Shown one piece after another: positions 38,098 through 46,903 of a DNA stretch of 46,903 nt. A program made the position numbers and the translations under genes. The stretch lies in contig JADFOI010000010.1 in the NCBI GenBank assembly GCA_022562935.1, positions 1 to 46,903 of the forward strand, read 5' to 3'. The stretch comes from Acidobacteriota bacterium (GTDB lineage: Bacteria; Acidobacteriota; UBA6911; RPQK01; JADFOI01). Within the stretch, counting starts at the first letter, position 1, and each line of letters opens with the position of its first letter. The notes under the pieces are model-generated. The model was given only the letters and a program-made list of their open reading frames with translations. It ran no database searches and was not told where the DNA came from.

Positions 38098-38152
38098 GTT
38101 CCAAACATATTCAAATCCTAAGTTTCTAATGCTATAGTCCGAAGGGAAGACT

Positions 38153-38722
38153 TCATTTCTTCGATGAGGATGTCACTTCCGGTTCCAGTTCCAAGTCGAA
38201 AACATCGGCCAAACGCACCAGATAGTTAAAAATGCCGATGATGTGGGTGGCTAGAAAAATATCCTCGTCGTTCAAACCGGTCTGGCGCAGTTGGTTTAAA
38301 TCTTCATCCACGACTTTATAAGGCGTTAGCGACACCTTTTCGGCAAACTCCAACAGGGCGCGGGTTTGGGAATCCAAGTCGGCTCTACGGAAGTCGGTCT
38401 GCACCTGCTTGACCAACTCGGGAGCAGCGCCCTCAAAGCGGAGAAACTCTCCGTGAAGTTGAGTTCAGTAATGGCATCGGTTGGCTCCGGAGGCCACGAT
38501 GGCAATCATTTCCCGTTGAGTTCGGGTCAGTCCACCCGGTTCCACCATCAGAACGCCGAACAATTCCCCGAAAGGAACACCGATTTCGGGCCGGATCGAG
38601 AGTAAACGGCCCATGTTGGGGACAAACTGAGTGTAGGCATCGGCTCTGCTCACCCCACGCTCAGCCATCCTGGAATTTCTGACCGCGCATTCCTCATCTG
38701 AAGCTAAACGAATTCTTGCCAT
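38153..38722 (-). CDS. AhpD-like carboxymuconolactone decarboxylase family protein with in-frame TGA at second Cys of CxxC; candidate selenoprotein
   Basis: ORFs 38465..38722 and 38153..38416 are in one frame and join across a TGA at 38467..38465: ...REMIAIVASGANRCHY[U]TQLHGEFLRFEGAAPELVKQVQTDFRRADLDSQTRALLEFAEKVSLTPYKV...; CxxCxxxH motif position. Confidence 0.85.
38432..38464 (-). promoter_or_regulatory. Candidate bacterial SECIS element downstream of ahpD-like UGA
   Basis: After UGA: A-CUCAA-CUUCA-CGGAGA-GUU-UCUCCG-CU-UUGAG; 6-bp perfect upper stem, 5-bp lower stem, GUU apical loop starting 18 nt after UGA with G first. Confidence 0.7.
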
Positions 38723-38907
38723 TCCGACTCCTTACCCTTGTGTTTGAGAAACCGGGAAGAGGTGAGTCTACCATAGAGCGACTCTAGGGCCTTTGTGTCA
38801 CTTGCTCTGAGCCAGGAAAATTGCCTAATATGAAGATGTAGAGTCCATGAAAAGGCGGTATAACGCCCTGTCGGGATTGAGTTTCCCAAGTTGGGGAAAG
38901 GTCGCTT

Positions 38908-40461
38908 ATGAAGACGCCGACCCACGATCGAACCTATGCTCTGGTCAACCCTATCTGCGCTATCGTGGAGAAACCTCGCACCGAGCTCAGCCGAGCCGAT
39001 CTGGTTCGAGTGATCGAAGAAAAACAGATCGAGAAGATCACCTTTCACTACACCGGCCTGGATGGAAAGTTCAAAGAGTTAAGACTGCCGGTGACCAATC
39101 GCTATCAGACGGAACTGATTTTGGGAGAAGGGGAGCGAGTGGATGGATCCTCCCTCTTCAAAGGGCTGGTGGATGTGGCTCTCTCGGATCTTTATGTAGT
39201 CCCTGTTTATCGTACCGCTTTTCTGAATCCGTTTGACAAAGGCAGCCTGGACTTCATCTGCCGCTATTTGACCCATGAAGGGGAACTCGCACCCTTTGGA
39301 CCGGATAATATTCTCCACAACGCCTACGAGCTATTTAAGAAGAACACCAACCTGGAACTCTATGCATTAGGAGAATTGGAGTTTTTCTTGCTGCACGAAC
39401 CGAATGGATCGAGTTATCCAGCAGTGAAACAAAAGGGCTATCAGGCTTCGGCGCCGTACGTCAAATGCGGCGAGATACTCAACGAAATGGTGCATCACAT
39501 CGCGCAGATTACGGGAGCCGTGAAGTATGCCCACAGCGAGGTAGGCAGTGTCAAAAGTGTGCGCAGCAACCTGGAGGAAATTAAGGGTAAACAGGCGGAA
39601 CAATTCGAAGTGGAATTTCTTCCCACTCCCATCGAGGAGGCGGGGGACAATCTCATCCTGGCACGCTGGTTGATACGGAACATCGCCTATAAGTATGGCT
39701 GTGTGGCCACTTTCGCACCTAAACTGGAAGAGGGAATTGCCGGCAATGGGCTTCATGTCCATTTGAAACTGATGCAAAATGGCCAGAATGTCATGACGGA
39801 TAAGACTGGGGAGCTTTCGAAGCAGGCCAAAAAACTGATCGGTGGCTTGTGCACCTATGCGGATTCCCTGACCGCTTTCGGGAATACCGTATCTTCCGCT
39901 TACCTCAGACTGGTACCGAATCAAGAAGCACCTACCCGCATCTGCTGGAGTGACTTGAACCGCAGTGCCATGATCCGCGTGCCTCTGGGATGGTCCAAGA
40001 CGAGTAATCTGGCCAGCAAGCTCAACGGTCAGGAAGACTCAGGTTTGAAAGAACCGGTAGATCGACAAACCATTGAATTCCGCAGTCCAGACGGCAGTGC
40101 CATTATTCACTTGTTGATGGCAGGCATCACCCTAGCGGCGGAATGGGGACTGACCCATCCCGAGTCGTTGAAGATTGCAAGGGAGCGCTACGTTTCGGGA
40201 AACATTTTCAAGAACGACAAACTCTTGCAAAAGTTGGCCGCTTTGCCGGGGAGTTGCGTCGAATCCGCCCGAATCCTGCTGGAAAAAAGGGGGCTCTACG
40301 AAAGAAAGCATATCTTTCCGAAAAGCATCATTGAGCACGTCGCCGAATCGCTTCGAGCCGAGAATGATGAGCACATGAACGAGTTTCTGGTGGATTTACC
40401 GGCCGATGATCGCTTGCAGGAAACCCGCAGAATCATGCACAAGGATTTGCACCGGAACTAA
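38908..40461 (+). CDS. Glutamine synthetase family protein
   Basis: ERVDGSSLFKGLVDVALSDLYVVP; ALGELEFFLL; GNGLHVHLKL; RLVPNQEAPTRICWSDLNRSAMIRVP; TIEFRSPDGSAIIHLLMAG. Confidence 0.9.
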   Translation: MKTPTHDRTYALVNPICAIVEKPRTELSRADLVRVIEEKQIEKITFHYTGLDGKFKELRLPVTNRYQTELILGEGERVDGSSLFKGLVDVALSDLYVVPVYRTAFLNPFDKGSLDFICRYLTHEGELAPFGPDNILHNAYELFKKNTNLELYALGELEFFLLHEPNGSSYPAVKQKGYQASAPYVKCGEILNEMVHHIAQITGAVKYAHSEVGSVKSVRSNLEEIKGKQAEQFEVEFLPTPIEEAGDNLILARWLIRNIAYKYGCVATFAPKLEEGIAGNGLHVHLKLMQNGQNVMTDKTGELSKQAKKLIGGLCTYADSLTAFGNTVSSAYLRLVPNQEAPTRICWSDLNRSAMIRVPLGWSKTSNLASKLNGQEDSGLKEPVDRQTIEFRSPDGSAIIHLLMAGITLAAEWGLTHPESLKIARERYVSGNIFKNDKLLQKLAALPGSCVESARILLEKRGLYERKHIFPKSIIEHVAESLRAENDEHMNEFLVDLPADDRLQETRRIMHKDLHRN

Positions 40462-40546
40462 GTCGCTAACCTCACCTGCCTCTCCCAGAAGGCCTCTATA
40501 GCTCAGATTCGCTTAGAAGGACTGCCTGTCATACAATGAGAGCGAC

Positions 40547-41458
40547 ATGCAGCTGGATTTGAGGCTTTTGGAAATATTTTGCCGAGTCTACGAGGAAAGA
40601 AGTTTTTCCCGAGCAGGCGAGAAACTATGGATCTCACAGCCCACGGTCAGTGGGCATATCAAAAATCTTGAAGAAGCACTGGAAGTTAAGCTCTTTGAGC
40701 GGCTTCCTCGTGAAGTGGTGCCCACTCAGGCAGCACGGATTATCTACCGGCACGGGGAAATCATCCTGAAACAACGGCAAATCGCCTTGCAGGACCTCAT
40801 GGCGTTTTTAAATCGGCTGGAAGGGTCCCTCAGTCTGGCGGCCAGTACCATACCGGGAGAGTATCTGCTGCCTCAGGTCCTGGTGGCTTTTAGGGCCCAA
40901 TTCCCTAAGGTCGATGTGAGGTTGACGATCTCGGATTCTAAAGAGGTCTGTGATCAGGTGGTCAAGCGTCAGGTTGAATTGGGTTGTGCCGGCGCTCAGT
41001 TGGATATAGTGGGTTTGCAGTACCACCACTTCGCCTCGGACAGCCTGGTCCTGGTTGTGCCCCAGAACTCAAGGTGGCGAAGCGTGACCACAATTTCCGT
41101 AGAGGATCTGCGCCGTGAACCCTTCCTGGCCAGAGAGAGTGGCTCGGGAACCCGCCTCAGCTTTGAAAAACAAATTGGCCGCAGCCTTGATGAATTTAAT
41201 GTCCAAGCCGTGCTCAGCTCAACCAACGCGGTAAAGGAAGGCGTCAAGGCGGGCCTTGGAGTTTCGGTACTCTCCCTTCTGGCTGTTCAGACCGAACTGG
41301 CCCATGGGGTGCTCAAAACGGTAAGAATCGAAAATTGCGAAACACTTCGCCGAGACTTTTTCGCGGTCTTCAACAAGAGACTCACACTCTCCCCCATTGC
41401 AAAAAGTTTCCTCGACGCTTTGGAAAGCCAGGCCGAAGAGCTGGGCTTAACTGCCTAA
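40547..41458 (+). CDS. LysR-family regulator resembling selenium-metabolism-associated LysR
   Basis: HTH RLLEIFCRVYEERSFSRAGEKLWISQPTVSGHIKNLEEALEVKLFER; effector domain LAASTIPGEYLLPQVLVAFRAQFPKVDVRLTISDSKEV. Confidence 0.85.
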   Translation: MQLDLRLLEIFCRVYEERSFSRAGEKLWISQPTVSGHIKNLEEALEVKLFERLPREVVPTQAARIIYRHGEIILKQRQIALQDLMAFLNRLEGSLSLAASTIPGEYLLPQVLVAFRAQFPKVDVRLTISDSKEVCDQVVKRQVELGCAGAQLDIVGLQYHHFASDSLVLVVPQNSRWRSVTTISVEDLRREPFLARESGSGTRLSFEKQIGRSLDEFNVQAVLSSTNAVKEGVKAGLGVSVLSLLAVQTELAHGVLKTVRIENCETLRRDFFAVFNKRLTLSPIAKSFLDALESQAEELGLTA

Positions 41459-41550
41459 GCCCCTTAAGCTCCCAGGTTTTCCGATGACTCGAGGCGCTCA
41501 CCATCGGAATTACCTATTGGCCCAATCTTCCCCCGATCCGGTAGGCTTCT

Positions 41551-41770
41551 AACCAGGATGATTCGCAGGTTCTTCCGGTATGTGGGAGGCACCTCAGGGT
41601 GCCGAATCCGAAAAGAATGGGGAAAGAATAGGCGAGAGTTATCTGGTGTTCCACGGTGGGAGCTATTTTAGGGCTCGAGCTGTTCGGCCTGAGGTGCCTC
41701 AGTCCGGAGGGTCTCTGCCGTATTTCTGAAGCTCCTGCTGCAGTAGAGGAATTATTAATGATCCCGGCTA
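41551..41770. repeat. Composite family E repeat
   Basis: Left AGGATGATTCGCAGGTTCTT, right CTGCTGCAGTAGAGGAATTATTAATGATCCCGGCTA; interior TATGTGGGAGGCACCTCAGG shared with 18433-18636. Confidence 0.65.
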
Positions 41771-41774
41771 AAGC

Positions 41775-42587
41775 ATGATGTGGTCTGTTAATGAGGGCAA
41801 CAGGAAGAGTCAGGGAAGGACGTCTTCGTCCCGAGGCGCGAGCTTTACGCTTCGGAAGTCATCGGTTGTATTTGGATCGACAGTAGCTCTGGACTCTGTC
41901 GATCTGCATATTGGCTCAGGTGAAGCGGTGGGATTTGTCGGGCTCAGCGGAGCGGGGAAGACCACCCTGCTTTGCCTTCTCAATGGGACGGTAAGACCTA
42001 CGGGGGGGACGGTCCAGGTGGATGGACGCGACCTGGCCACGCTCTCCTTTGAAGAACTTCGGAAAGTTCGCTCCGGCATAGGATTTGTCCACCAGGATCT
42101 GAGCCTGATTCCCAACCTACGGGTTCTTCACAATGTGCTGGCCGGCCGGCTGGGAAAGCTTTCCTTCTGGGGTGGAATGCGAGCCTTCCTGTTTCCCCAA
42201 CGCCGGTATGTGCACCAGATCCACGAGATCCTGGAGCGAGTGGGAATACCGGAGAAGATCTACGAACGAACCGATAGACTATCGGGCGGTCAACGGCAGA
42301 GGGTGGCTATTGCGCGGGCCCTTTTCCAAGAACCTGTGGGGCTGTTAGCGGACGAACCGGTTTCCAGTGTCGACCCGGCTCGTGCTCGATCTGCGGTATC
42401 CCTTCTCACCGAGATCTCCCGAGAACAGGGACTGACCCTCTGTGTAAGTTTGCATAATCTGCACCTGGCACGAGAGTTTTTCCCCCGTCTGGTGGGCCTG
42501 AGAGCTGGGCGCGTCGTTTTCGATCGGGCCACTGAACAGGTCACAGAGGATGAATTTGAGGCTCTTTACGACTTAAACGGCGTGTAA
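41775..42587 (+). CDS. PhnC-like ABC transporter ATP-binding protein
   Basis: GLSGAGKTTLLCLLNG Walker A; DRLSGGQRQRVAIARALFQEPVGLLADEPVSSVDP. Confidence 0.92.
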   Translation: MMWSVNEGNRKSQGRTSSSRGASFTLRKSSVVFGSTVALDSVDLHIGSGEAVGFVGLSGAGKTTLLCLLNGTVRPTGGTVQVDGRDLATLSFEELRKVRSGIGFVHQDLSLIPNLRVLHNVLAGRLGKLSFWGGMRAFLFPQRRYVHQIHEILERVGIPEKIYERTDRLSGGQRQRVAIARALFQEPVGLLADEPVSSVDPARARSAVSLLTEISREQGLTLCVSLHNLHLAREFFPRLVGLRAGRVVFDRATEQVTEDEFEALYDLNGV

Positions 42588-42588
42588 A

Positions 42589-43485
42589 ATGAAAATGACC
42601 CGATCCTGGGATAGGGCCTTTCTTCACAAAGGCCTGGGAGTGCGCAGAATTCTCATTCTAGCCATCCTGTCCGGAGGAATCTGGGCCTTTGTTCAGCTCG
42701 ATCTCAATCCAGCCGATCTGGTTCCCACTTCCGGGGGAGTGCAGGTGGCCTGGGCCTTTTTCAGTCGTGCCCTGAGTCCGGCAATCGTCTACGAGGCGGA
42801 ATTCGTTCCCAGCGATACTCCTCCTTTGTTGTGGAAGGCTCTCCAAGCGGCCGGCACCACCGTCGTCTTCGCCTCAGCGGCCATGAGCCTGGCCCTGATC
42901 TGGGGACTCCTTTTAGGTTTCCTGGCTTCGAGTTCCTGGTGGGTCGGTGATCCTGCCGGTGGAGCAGGTAATGTGACAGCATTCGTACGCCGCAGCATCG
43001 CGCCTGTCGTCTATGGAAGTACGCGAGTCTTGATCGCCTTCATGCGTTCGATTCATGAGCTGATTTGGGCTGTGCTCTTCCTGGCCGCCTTTGGCCTCAG
43101 CCATCTCAGCGCCGTGATTGCTATCGCCATTCCTTTTGGGGGGACACTCGCTAAAATCTTCTCCGAGATGATTGACGAAGCCCCGCGGGATGTGGCCCAT
43201 GCTTTTCGTGGCAGCGGTGCTTCGGCGACTCACGTCTACTTATTTGGCTTGGTACCCCGGGCTCTGCCCGACATGACTGCCTATTCCTTCTACCGCTTCG
43301 AGTGCGCTTTACGTTCTTCAGCAATCCTGGGCTTCTTCGGCTATCCCACCCTAGGCTTTTATATCGCTGCCTCCTTCGAGAATCTTCACTACGGCGAGGT
43401 CTGGACCTACCTTTATACACTGTTGGTGCTGGTGATCCTGGTGGACTGGTGGAGCGGTGCTCTTCGAAAGAGGTTTGTGGTATGA
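42589..43485 (+). CDS. PhnE-like ABC transporter permease
   Basis: STRVLIAFMRSIHELIWAVLFLAAFGLSHLSAVIAIAIPFGGTLAKIFSEMIDEAPRDVAHAFRGSGAS EAA loop. Confidence 0.9.
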   Translation: MKMTRSWDRAFLHKGLGVRRILILAILSGGIWAFVQLDLNPADLVPTSGGVQVAWAFFSRALSPAIVYEAEFVPSDTPPLLWKALQAAGTTVVFASAAMSLALIWGLLLGFLASSSWWVGDPAGGAGNVTAFVRRSIAPVVYGSTRVLIAFMRSIHELIWAVLFLAAFGLSHLSAVIAIAIPFGGTLAKIFSEMIDEAPRDVAHAFRGSGASATHVYLFGLVPRALPDMTAYSFYRFECALRSSAILGFFGYPTLGFYIAASFENLHYGEVWTYLYTLLVLVILVDWWSGALRKRFVV

Positions 43486-44399
43486 GTGATCGGGAGCTTA
43501 AGCTTCGGTACCTGCGCAGCCAACGTCCGCGCAGCCGGTTTGCCTACTGGAGTGCTCTTTTACTGCTGGTCGTGATGATCGGTTCGTGGTTCGTGGGAGA
43601 TTTTCAAGTGGAGGATTTTCTTTCTGAACGACGACTGCAGAACTTGACTCGGTTCCTCCATGAACTCATCCCCTATCCCCTTCAAGAAAGAGATTTTAAC
43701 CTCGGGATCGCTCTGAAGTGGGCAGGGGAGATTCTTGCTGAAAAAGGCTGGTCGGCAATGGTGGTGACGCTGGCCATCTCTGTGGCCGCGATTGTCCTGG
43801 CCGGGTTTGGAGGAGCCTTTTTCTCCCTTCCTGCTGCCCGCAACTTCACTTCTCCCGAGCCTTTTCTCCCTTCGCTGCGAAATCCCCATTGGGCCTGGCG
43901 CTTTCTCTGGCGGGCACTGGTGTGGATGACGCGTTTATTCCTCATCTTCGTGCGTTCCATACCCGAATATATGTGGGCTTTCCTCCTCCTGGCCGTCTTG
44001 GGTCCCACTGCATGGCCTGCTGTGCTTGCTCTGGCCTTGCACAATCTAGGAACCCTGGGGAAACTGGGGGCGGAGGTGGTGGAGAACACCGAACCTTCTC
44101 CCCTCTCCGCGCTTCGCGGCCTGGGGGCTTCTCACCTACAGATCGCTTTCACAGGGCTTTTCCCATTGACCTTTTCCCGTTTCCTACTCTTTCTGTTTTA
44201 CCGTTGGGAGACCTGCGTGCGGGAAGCCACTGTCCTGGGAATGCTGGGGATTGTCTCTCTCGGTTACTGGATTCAGGACTCCCGAGCCCGTAATCATTAC
44301 GATGAAATGTTCTTCCTAGTGCTCTTGGGAGCGGCTTTGGTGCTCATCGGGGATCTGCTTTCATCCCTGGCGCGTGAGACTATTCGCCGCTTCTCCTGA
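43482..44399 (+). CDS. PhnE-like ABC transporter permease (second)
   Basis: RLFLIFVRSIPEYMWAFLLLAVLGPTAWPAVLALALHNLGTLGKLGAEVVENTEPSPLSALRGLGAS; ATG overlaps previous stop (ATGA). Confidence 0.9.
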   Translation: MSDRELKLRYLRSQRPRSRFAYWSALLLLVVMIGSWFVGDFQVEDFLSERRLQNLTRFLHELIPYPLQERDFNLGIALKWAGEILAEKGWSAMVVTLAISVAAIVLAGFGGAFFSLPAARNFTSPEPFLPSLRNPHWAWRFLWRALVWMTRLFLIFVRSIPEYMWAFLLLAVLGPTAWPAVLALALHNLGTLGKLGAEVVENTEPSPLSALRGLGASHLQIAFTGLFPLTFSRFLLFLFYRWETCVREATVLGMLGIVSLGYWIQDSRARNHYDEMFFLVLLGAALVLIGDLLSSLARETIRRFS

Positions 44400-44510
44400 G
44401 GCGCTGAGCCAGGAGGCACAGTACTTAATCTGTTTGATAAGATGAATCATTTTAAACATTGTTAATAAGTAGTATTCATATGGATAGTCCGAATCGTTTC
44501 ACCCTTGTTT

Positions 44511-44540
44511 CTAGCCCGTATTATGAATCATCCGGGTCAG
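44511..44540. repeat. Degenerate family E palindrome
   Basis: CTAGCCCGTATTATGAATCATCCGGGTCAG. Confidence 0.45.
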
Positions 44541-44596
44541 TATATGGTTTGACAAAAATTAAGAAGGCGTGTATTGATCCAGCGAGGGATCAGTGA

Positions 44597-44623
44597 TAGC
44601 CGGATGATGCATCGTCCAGGCTA
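44597..44623. repeat. Minimal family E palindrome
   Basis: TAGCCGGATGATGCATCGTCCAGGCTA. Confidence 0.6.
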
Positions 44624-44709
44624 GATTCTAAGCAGAGTTCAACGAGGCTGGATTGGGCACCTCACCGGTCGTCTGAACCACCTGACAGGAAGATCGGTCG
44701 CGCGGAGGG

Positions 44710-46176
44710 GTGGATATGGAGCGCAAGTACAGTTTGTTACCGACGCTTGATCGCCGGAAGTTTTTCTTAGCTCTTTACGCAGCAGGTGGAATCCTGGCCA
44801 GTACAGGTTTGGCGCGGGCTGCATCTCCTCTGCAGCGTCAGGATCTCCCGACAGGGGCCAAACCAGGAGATTGGCCTCTGACGGGCTGTGATCTGCGCGG
44901 CACCCGGTCCAATGTCCACGAGACGATTATTGGTCCTTCCAATGTGGGAGGCTTGAAGGTGAAGTGGACGTTTGAGGGGGCTGGAAACTTCAACCAGGCC
45001 ACCCCTGTGGTGGTGGGCGACACCCTCTACTTTACCGCTTGGGATGGCTATGTCTATGCCCTAAACGCTGGCTCGGGGGCCTTGAAGTGGAAATTCAATG
45101 CCTGGGAAGGCATCCAACCCAACCCGCCTGGAGAAACGCGACCCGATATCAACATTGACCCTCTCGGGGAGATGCGGGGCGGAGTGGCCTATGGGGACGG
45201 ACGGATCTTTTTCGGTGCCGGGACAGGCCGGGTCCACTGCTTGAATGCCGATACAGGCAGAGAAATCTGGCACACTCTCATCGATCCTCAATCGGGCACC
45301 ACCCGGACCCGAGTGAACTCAGATCCCATCTACTATGACGGAAAGGTCTTTGTGGGGCTCTCGACCTCAGCGGGCGATGGCCAGGCCGTTTGTCTAGATG
45401 CCGGAACAGGTGCCATACGGTGGAGTTTTGATACCGTTCCCGATCCCAAGGCCCTGGCCGGTGGCTCGATTTGGTCCGCAGCGGCCATAGATGTGGAATA
45501 CGGTGTTGTTTACAACGCCACGGGCAGCCTCAAGGGACACGTAGCGGGGCCGATGCTCTTTAGCGAAAGCATGATCGCCAACGACATGGAATCAGGCGAG
45601 TTATTGTGGTACAACCAGCTCAGGGCCAATGATCCCTTTGATCTGGATTATAGCTGCCACCCTATGCTATTTGAAGCGACTCATCCCACCCGCAGTGGAG
45701 GCCGCCGCAGCTGTGTGGGTGCTGGCAGCAAGACCGGCTTTCACACCTTTGACCGCTATACGGGAGAGCACCTGTGGACGGCTGGAGTAACCAACGGGGG
45801 CCCGGTTCTCAACAGTACTGCCTATGGCCACGATAAAATCTATATGGTTTCCACCTCCTCAGCCAACCACCGTCGCATCGCTGAAACCGCCACCGTGGCA
45901 CTCCACGCCTACACCGGAGAAGTCCTGTGGTGGACACCCAATGCGTCCAGGATCCAGGGAGCAACGGCAGTGGCCAATAACCTTTTCTACCAGGGTTTCA
46001 ACGACGGTACTCTGCAGGCACTTCATGTGGAAACGGGAGAACCCCTGTGGACCTATCAGCTGCCTGCGGCCCGGAGAGGAGGAATCACCATCTCCAATGG
46101 AACGCTATACACATCCTGCGGCGTCCAAAGGTCGCCGCCTTATTCACTCTACGCATTCAGTATCGAGGGTCGTTAA
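44710..46176 (+). CDS. PQQ-binding-like beta-propeller protein with Tat-like signal
   Basis: Repeated blades with LYFTAWDGYVYALNAGSGALKWKF, RVHCLNADTGREIWHT, LQALHVETGEPLWTYQL; N-terminal DRRKFFLALYAAGG. Confidence 0.88.
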   Translation: MDMERKYSLLPTLDRRKFFLALYAAGGILASTGLARAASPLQRQDLPTGAKPGDWPLTGCDLRGTRSNVHETIIGPSNVGGLKVKWTFEGAGNFNQATPVVVGDTLYFTAWDGYVYALNAGSGALKWKFNAWEGIQPNPPGETRPDINIDPLGEMRGGVAYGDGRIFFGAGTGRVHCLNADTGREIWHTLIDPQSGTTRTRVNSDPIYYDGKVFVGLSTSAGDGQAVCLDAGTGAIRWSFDTVPDPKALAGGSIWSAAAIDVEYGVVYNATGSLKGHVAGPMLFSESMIANDMESGELLWYNQLRANDPFDLDYSCHPMLFEATHPTRSGGRRSCVGAGSKTGFHTFDRYTGEHLWTAGVTNGGPVLNSTAYGHDKIYMVSTSSANHRRIAETATVALHAYTGEVLWWTPNASRIQGATAVANNLFYQGFNDGTLQALHVETGEPLWTYQLPAARRGGITISNGTLYTSCGVQRSPPYSLYAFSIEGR

Positions 46177-46764
46177 ATGATGAGGACGGCACAATACAAA
46201 ATCAATCGAAGGAATTTCCTGGGCACGACCGCTGGAGTCTGCCTGGCAGGCATCAGCCAAGCTTGGGCCCAGAAACCCGATGCCGAAGTTCGAATTGTTC
46301 TGAGCTACGATCGAGGACTTTGGTATTACGATCCGGTGGGGCTCTACATCCAACCGGGAGAAACAGTGCAGTGGACTGCCCTCCGCTGGACACCCACCGT
46401 GACCGCTTTTCACCCGGACAACGACAACCATGAACTGCGCATCCCTGAGGGAGCGGAGCCTTTCGACTCGGGGATATTAGCCACCATGCAGACCTTTCGA
46501 TGGACCTTTAAGGTAGCAGGGACCTACGATTACTACAGCAAGTATCATGAAGGAGCTGGACTGATCGGTCGAATTGTGGTGGGGACGCCGGGAGGTCCCG
46601 CTGAGAAACCTCCACGCTATGGAGGTGCAGAAGGAAGAACCCCCATCTATGCCAAGGGGATACGCGTCTTTGAGGTTCTCGACTCCCGGGAGATTGTGGA
46701 GAAAAAGAGCGTCCCCTTTCCGGTGGAGCAACTGGCTTACGGACGCTTCAGACGCAGACGTTAG
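46177..46764 (+). CDS. Cupredoxin-like protein with Tat-like signal, Cu ligands partly lost
   Basis: NRRNFLGTTAGVCLAG; IQPGETVQWTALRWTPTVTAFHPDN; TFRWTFKVAGTYDYYSKYHEGAGLIGRIVVG. Confidence 0.8.
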   Translation: MMRTAQYKINRRNFLGTTAGVCLAGISQAWAQKPDAEVRIVLSYDRGLWYYDPVGLYIQPGETVQWTALRWTPTVTAFHPDNDNHELRIPEGAEPFDSGILATMQTFRWTFKVAGTYDYYSKYHEGAGLIGRIVVGTPGGPAEKPPRYGGAEGRTPIYAKGIRVFEVLDSREIVEKKSVPFPVEQLAYGRFRRRR

Positions 46765-46903
46765 GATAGAGAAGTCTGACCCGAACATTTTAGCCCGACC
46801 TTTTTCAAGGAAGAAGTGTGAGCACTCGCTACCCTTGACGAGACATCCTTGTTACGAAACACGGCTTTGAAGGATTGCTCAGCACGGAGTCTCGACTCGT
46901 TGA

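Noticed and set aside
1-46903. CRISPR arrays, rRNA or tRNA genes
   Set aside because: No regularly spaced direct repeats and no convincing tRNA cloverleaf or rRNA sequence seen by eye; a tRNAscan/Infernal run would be needed to exclude small RNAs.

Overview
46.9 kb bacterial window with dense, operonic genes and no rRNA, tRNA or CRISPR seen. Read by eye from the sequence and ORF track; no database search was run. Lineage is uncertain; Acidobacteriota-like by gene flavour, which is inference only. Main contents: (1) a mer-type mercury operon on the minus strand (csoR-like regulator, merT-like, merP-like, CopZ-like Cys-rich protein, small membrane protein, merA-like, truncated TRASH-like protein); (2) pyrD/pyrE; (3) a PaoABC-like periplasmic molybdenum hydroxylase; (4) pyruvate phosphate dikinase beside an 844-aa protein that looks like two fused FBP aldolase/phosphatase domains; (5) an oleABCD-type olefin/beta-lactone cluster; (6) a Cpx-like envelope stress module with an exact GTAAA-N5-GTAAA box; (7) glutamine synthetase-like, LysR and a PhnCEE-like ABC transporter; (8) a PQQ beta-propeller plus a cupredoxin-like protein. 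The most exciting signal is two genes the ORF track misses or splits, each with an in-frame TGA exactly at a conserved functional Cys. One is a MerP-like protein (GMT-U-SGC) and the other an AhpD-like protein (RCHY-U-TQLH). Each TGA is followed by a bacterial SECIS-like hairpin. Together with a LysR resembling selenium-metabolism-associated regulators next to an ABC transporter, this suggests a selenocysteine-using organism with a Sec-containing mercury-binding protein. The window also carries a family of modular palindromic repeats and nested MITE-like elements.
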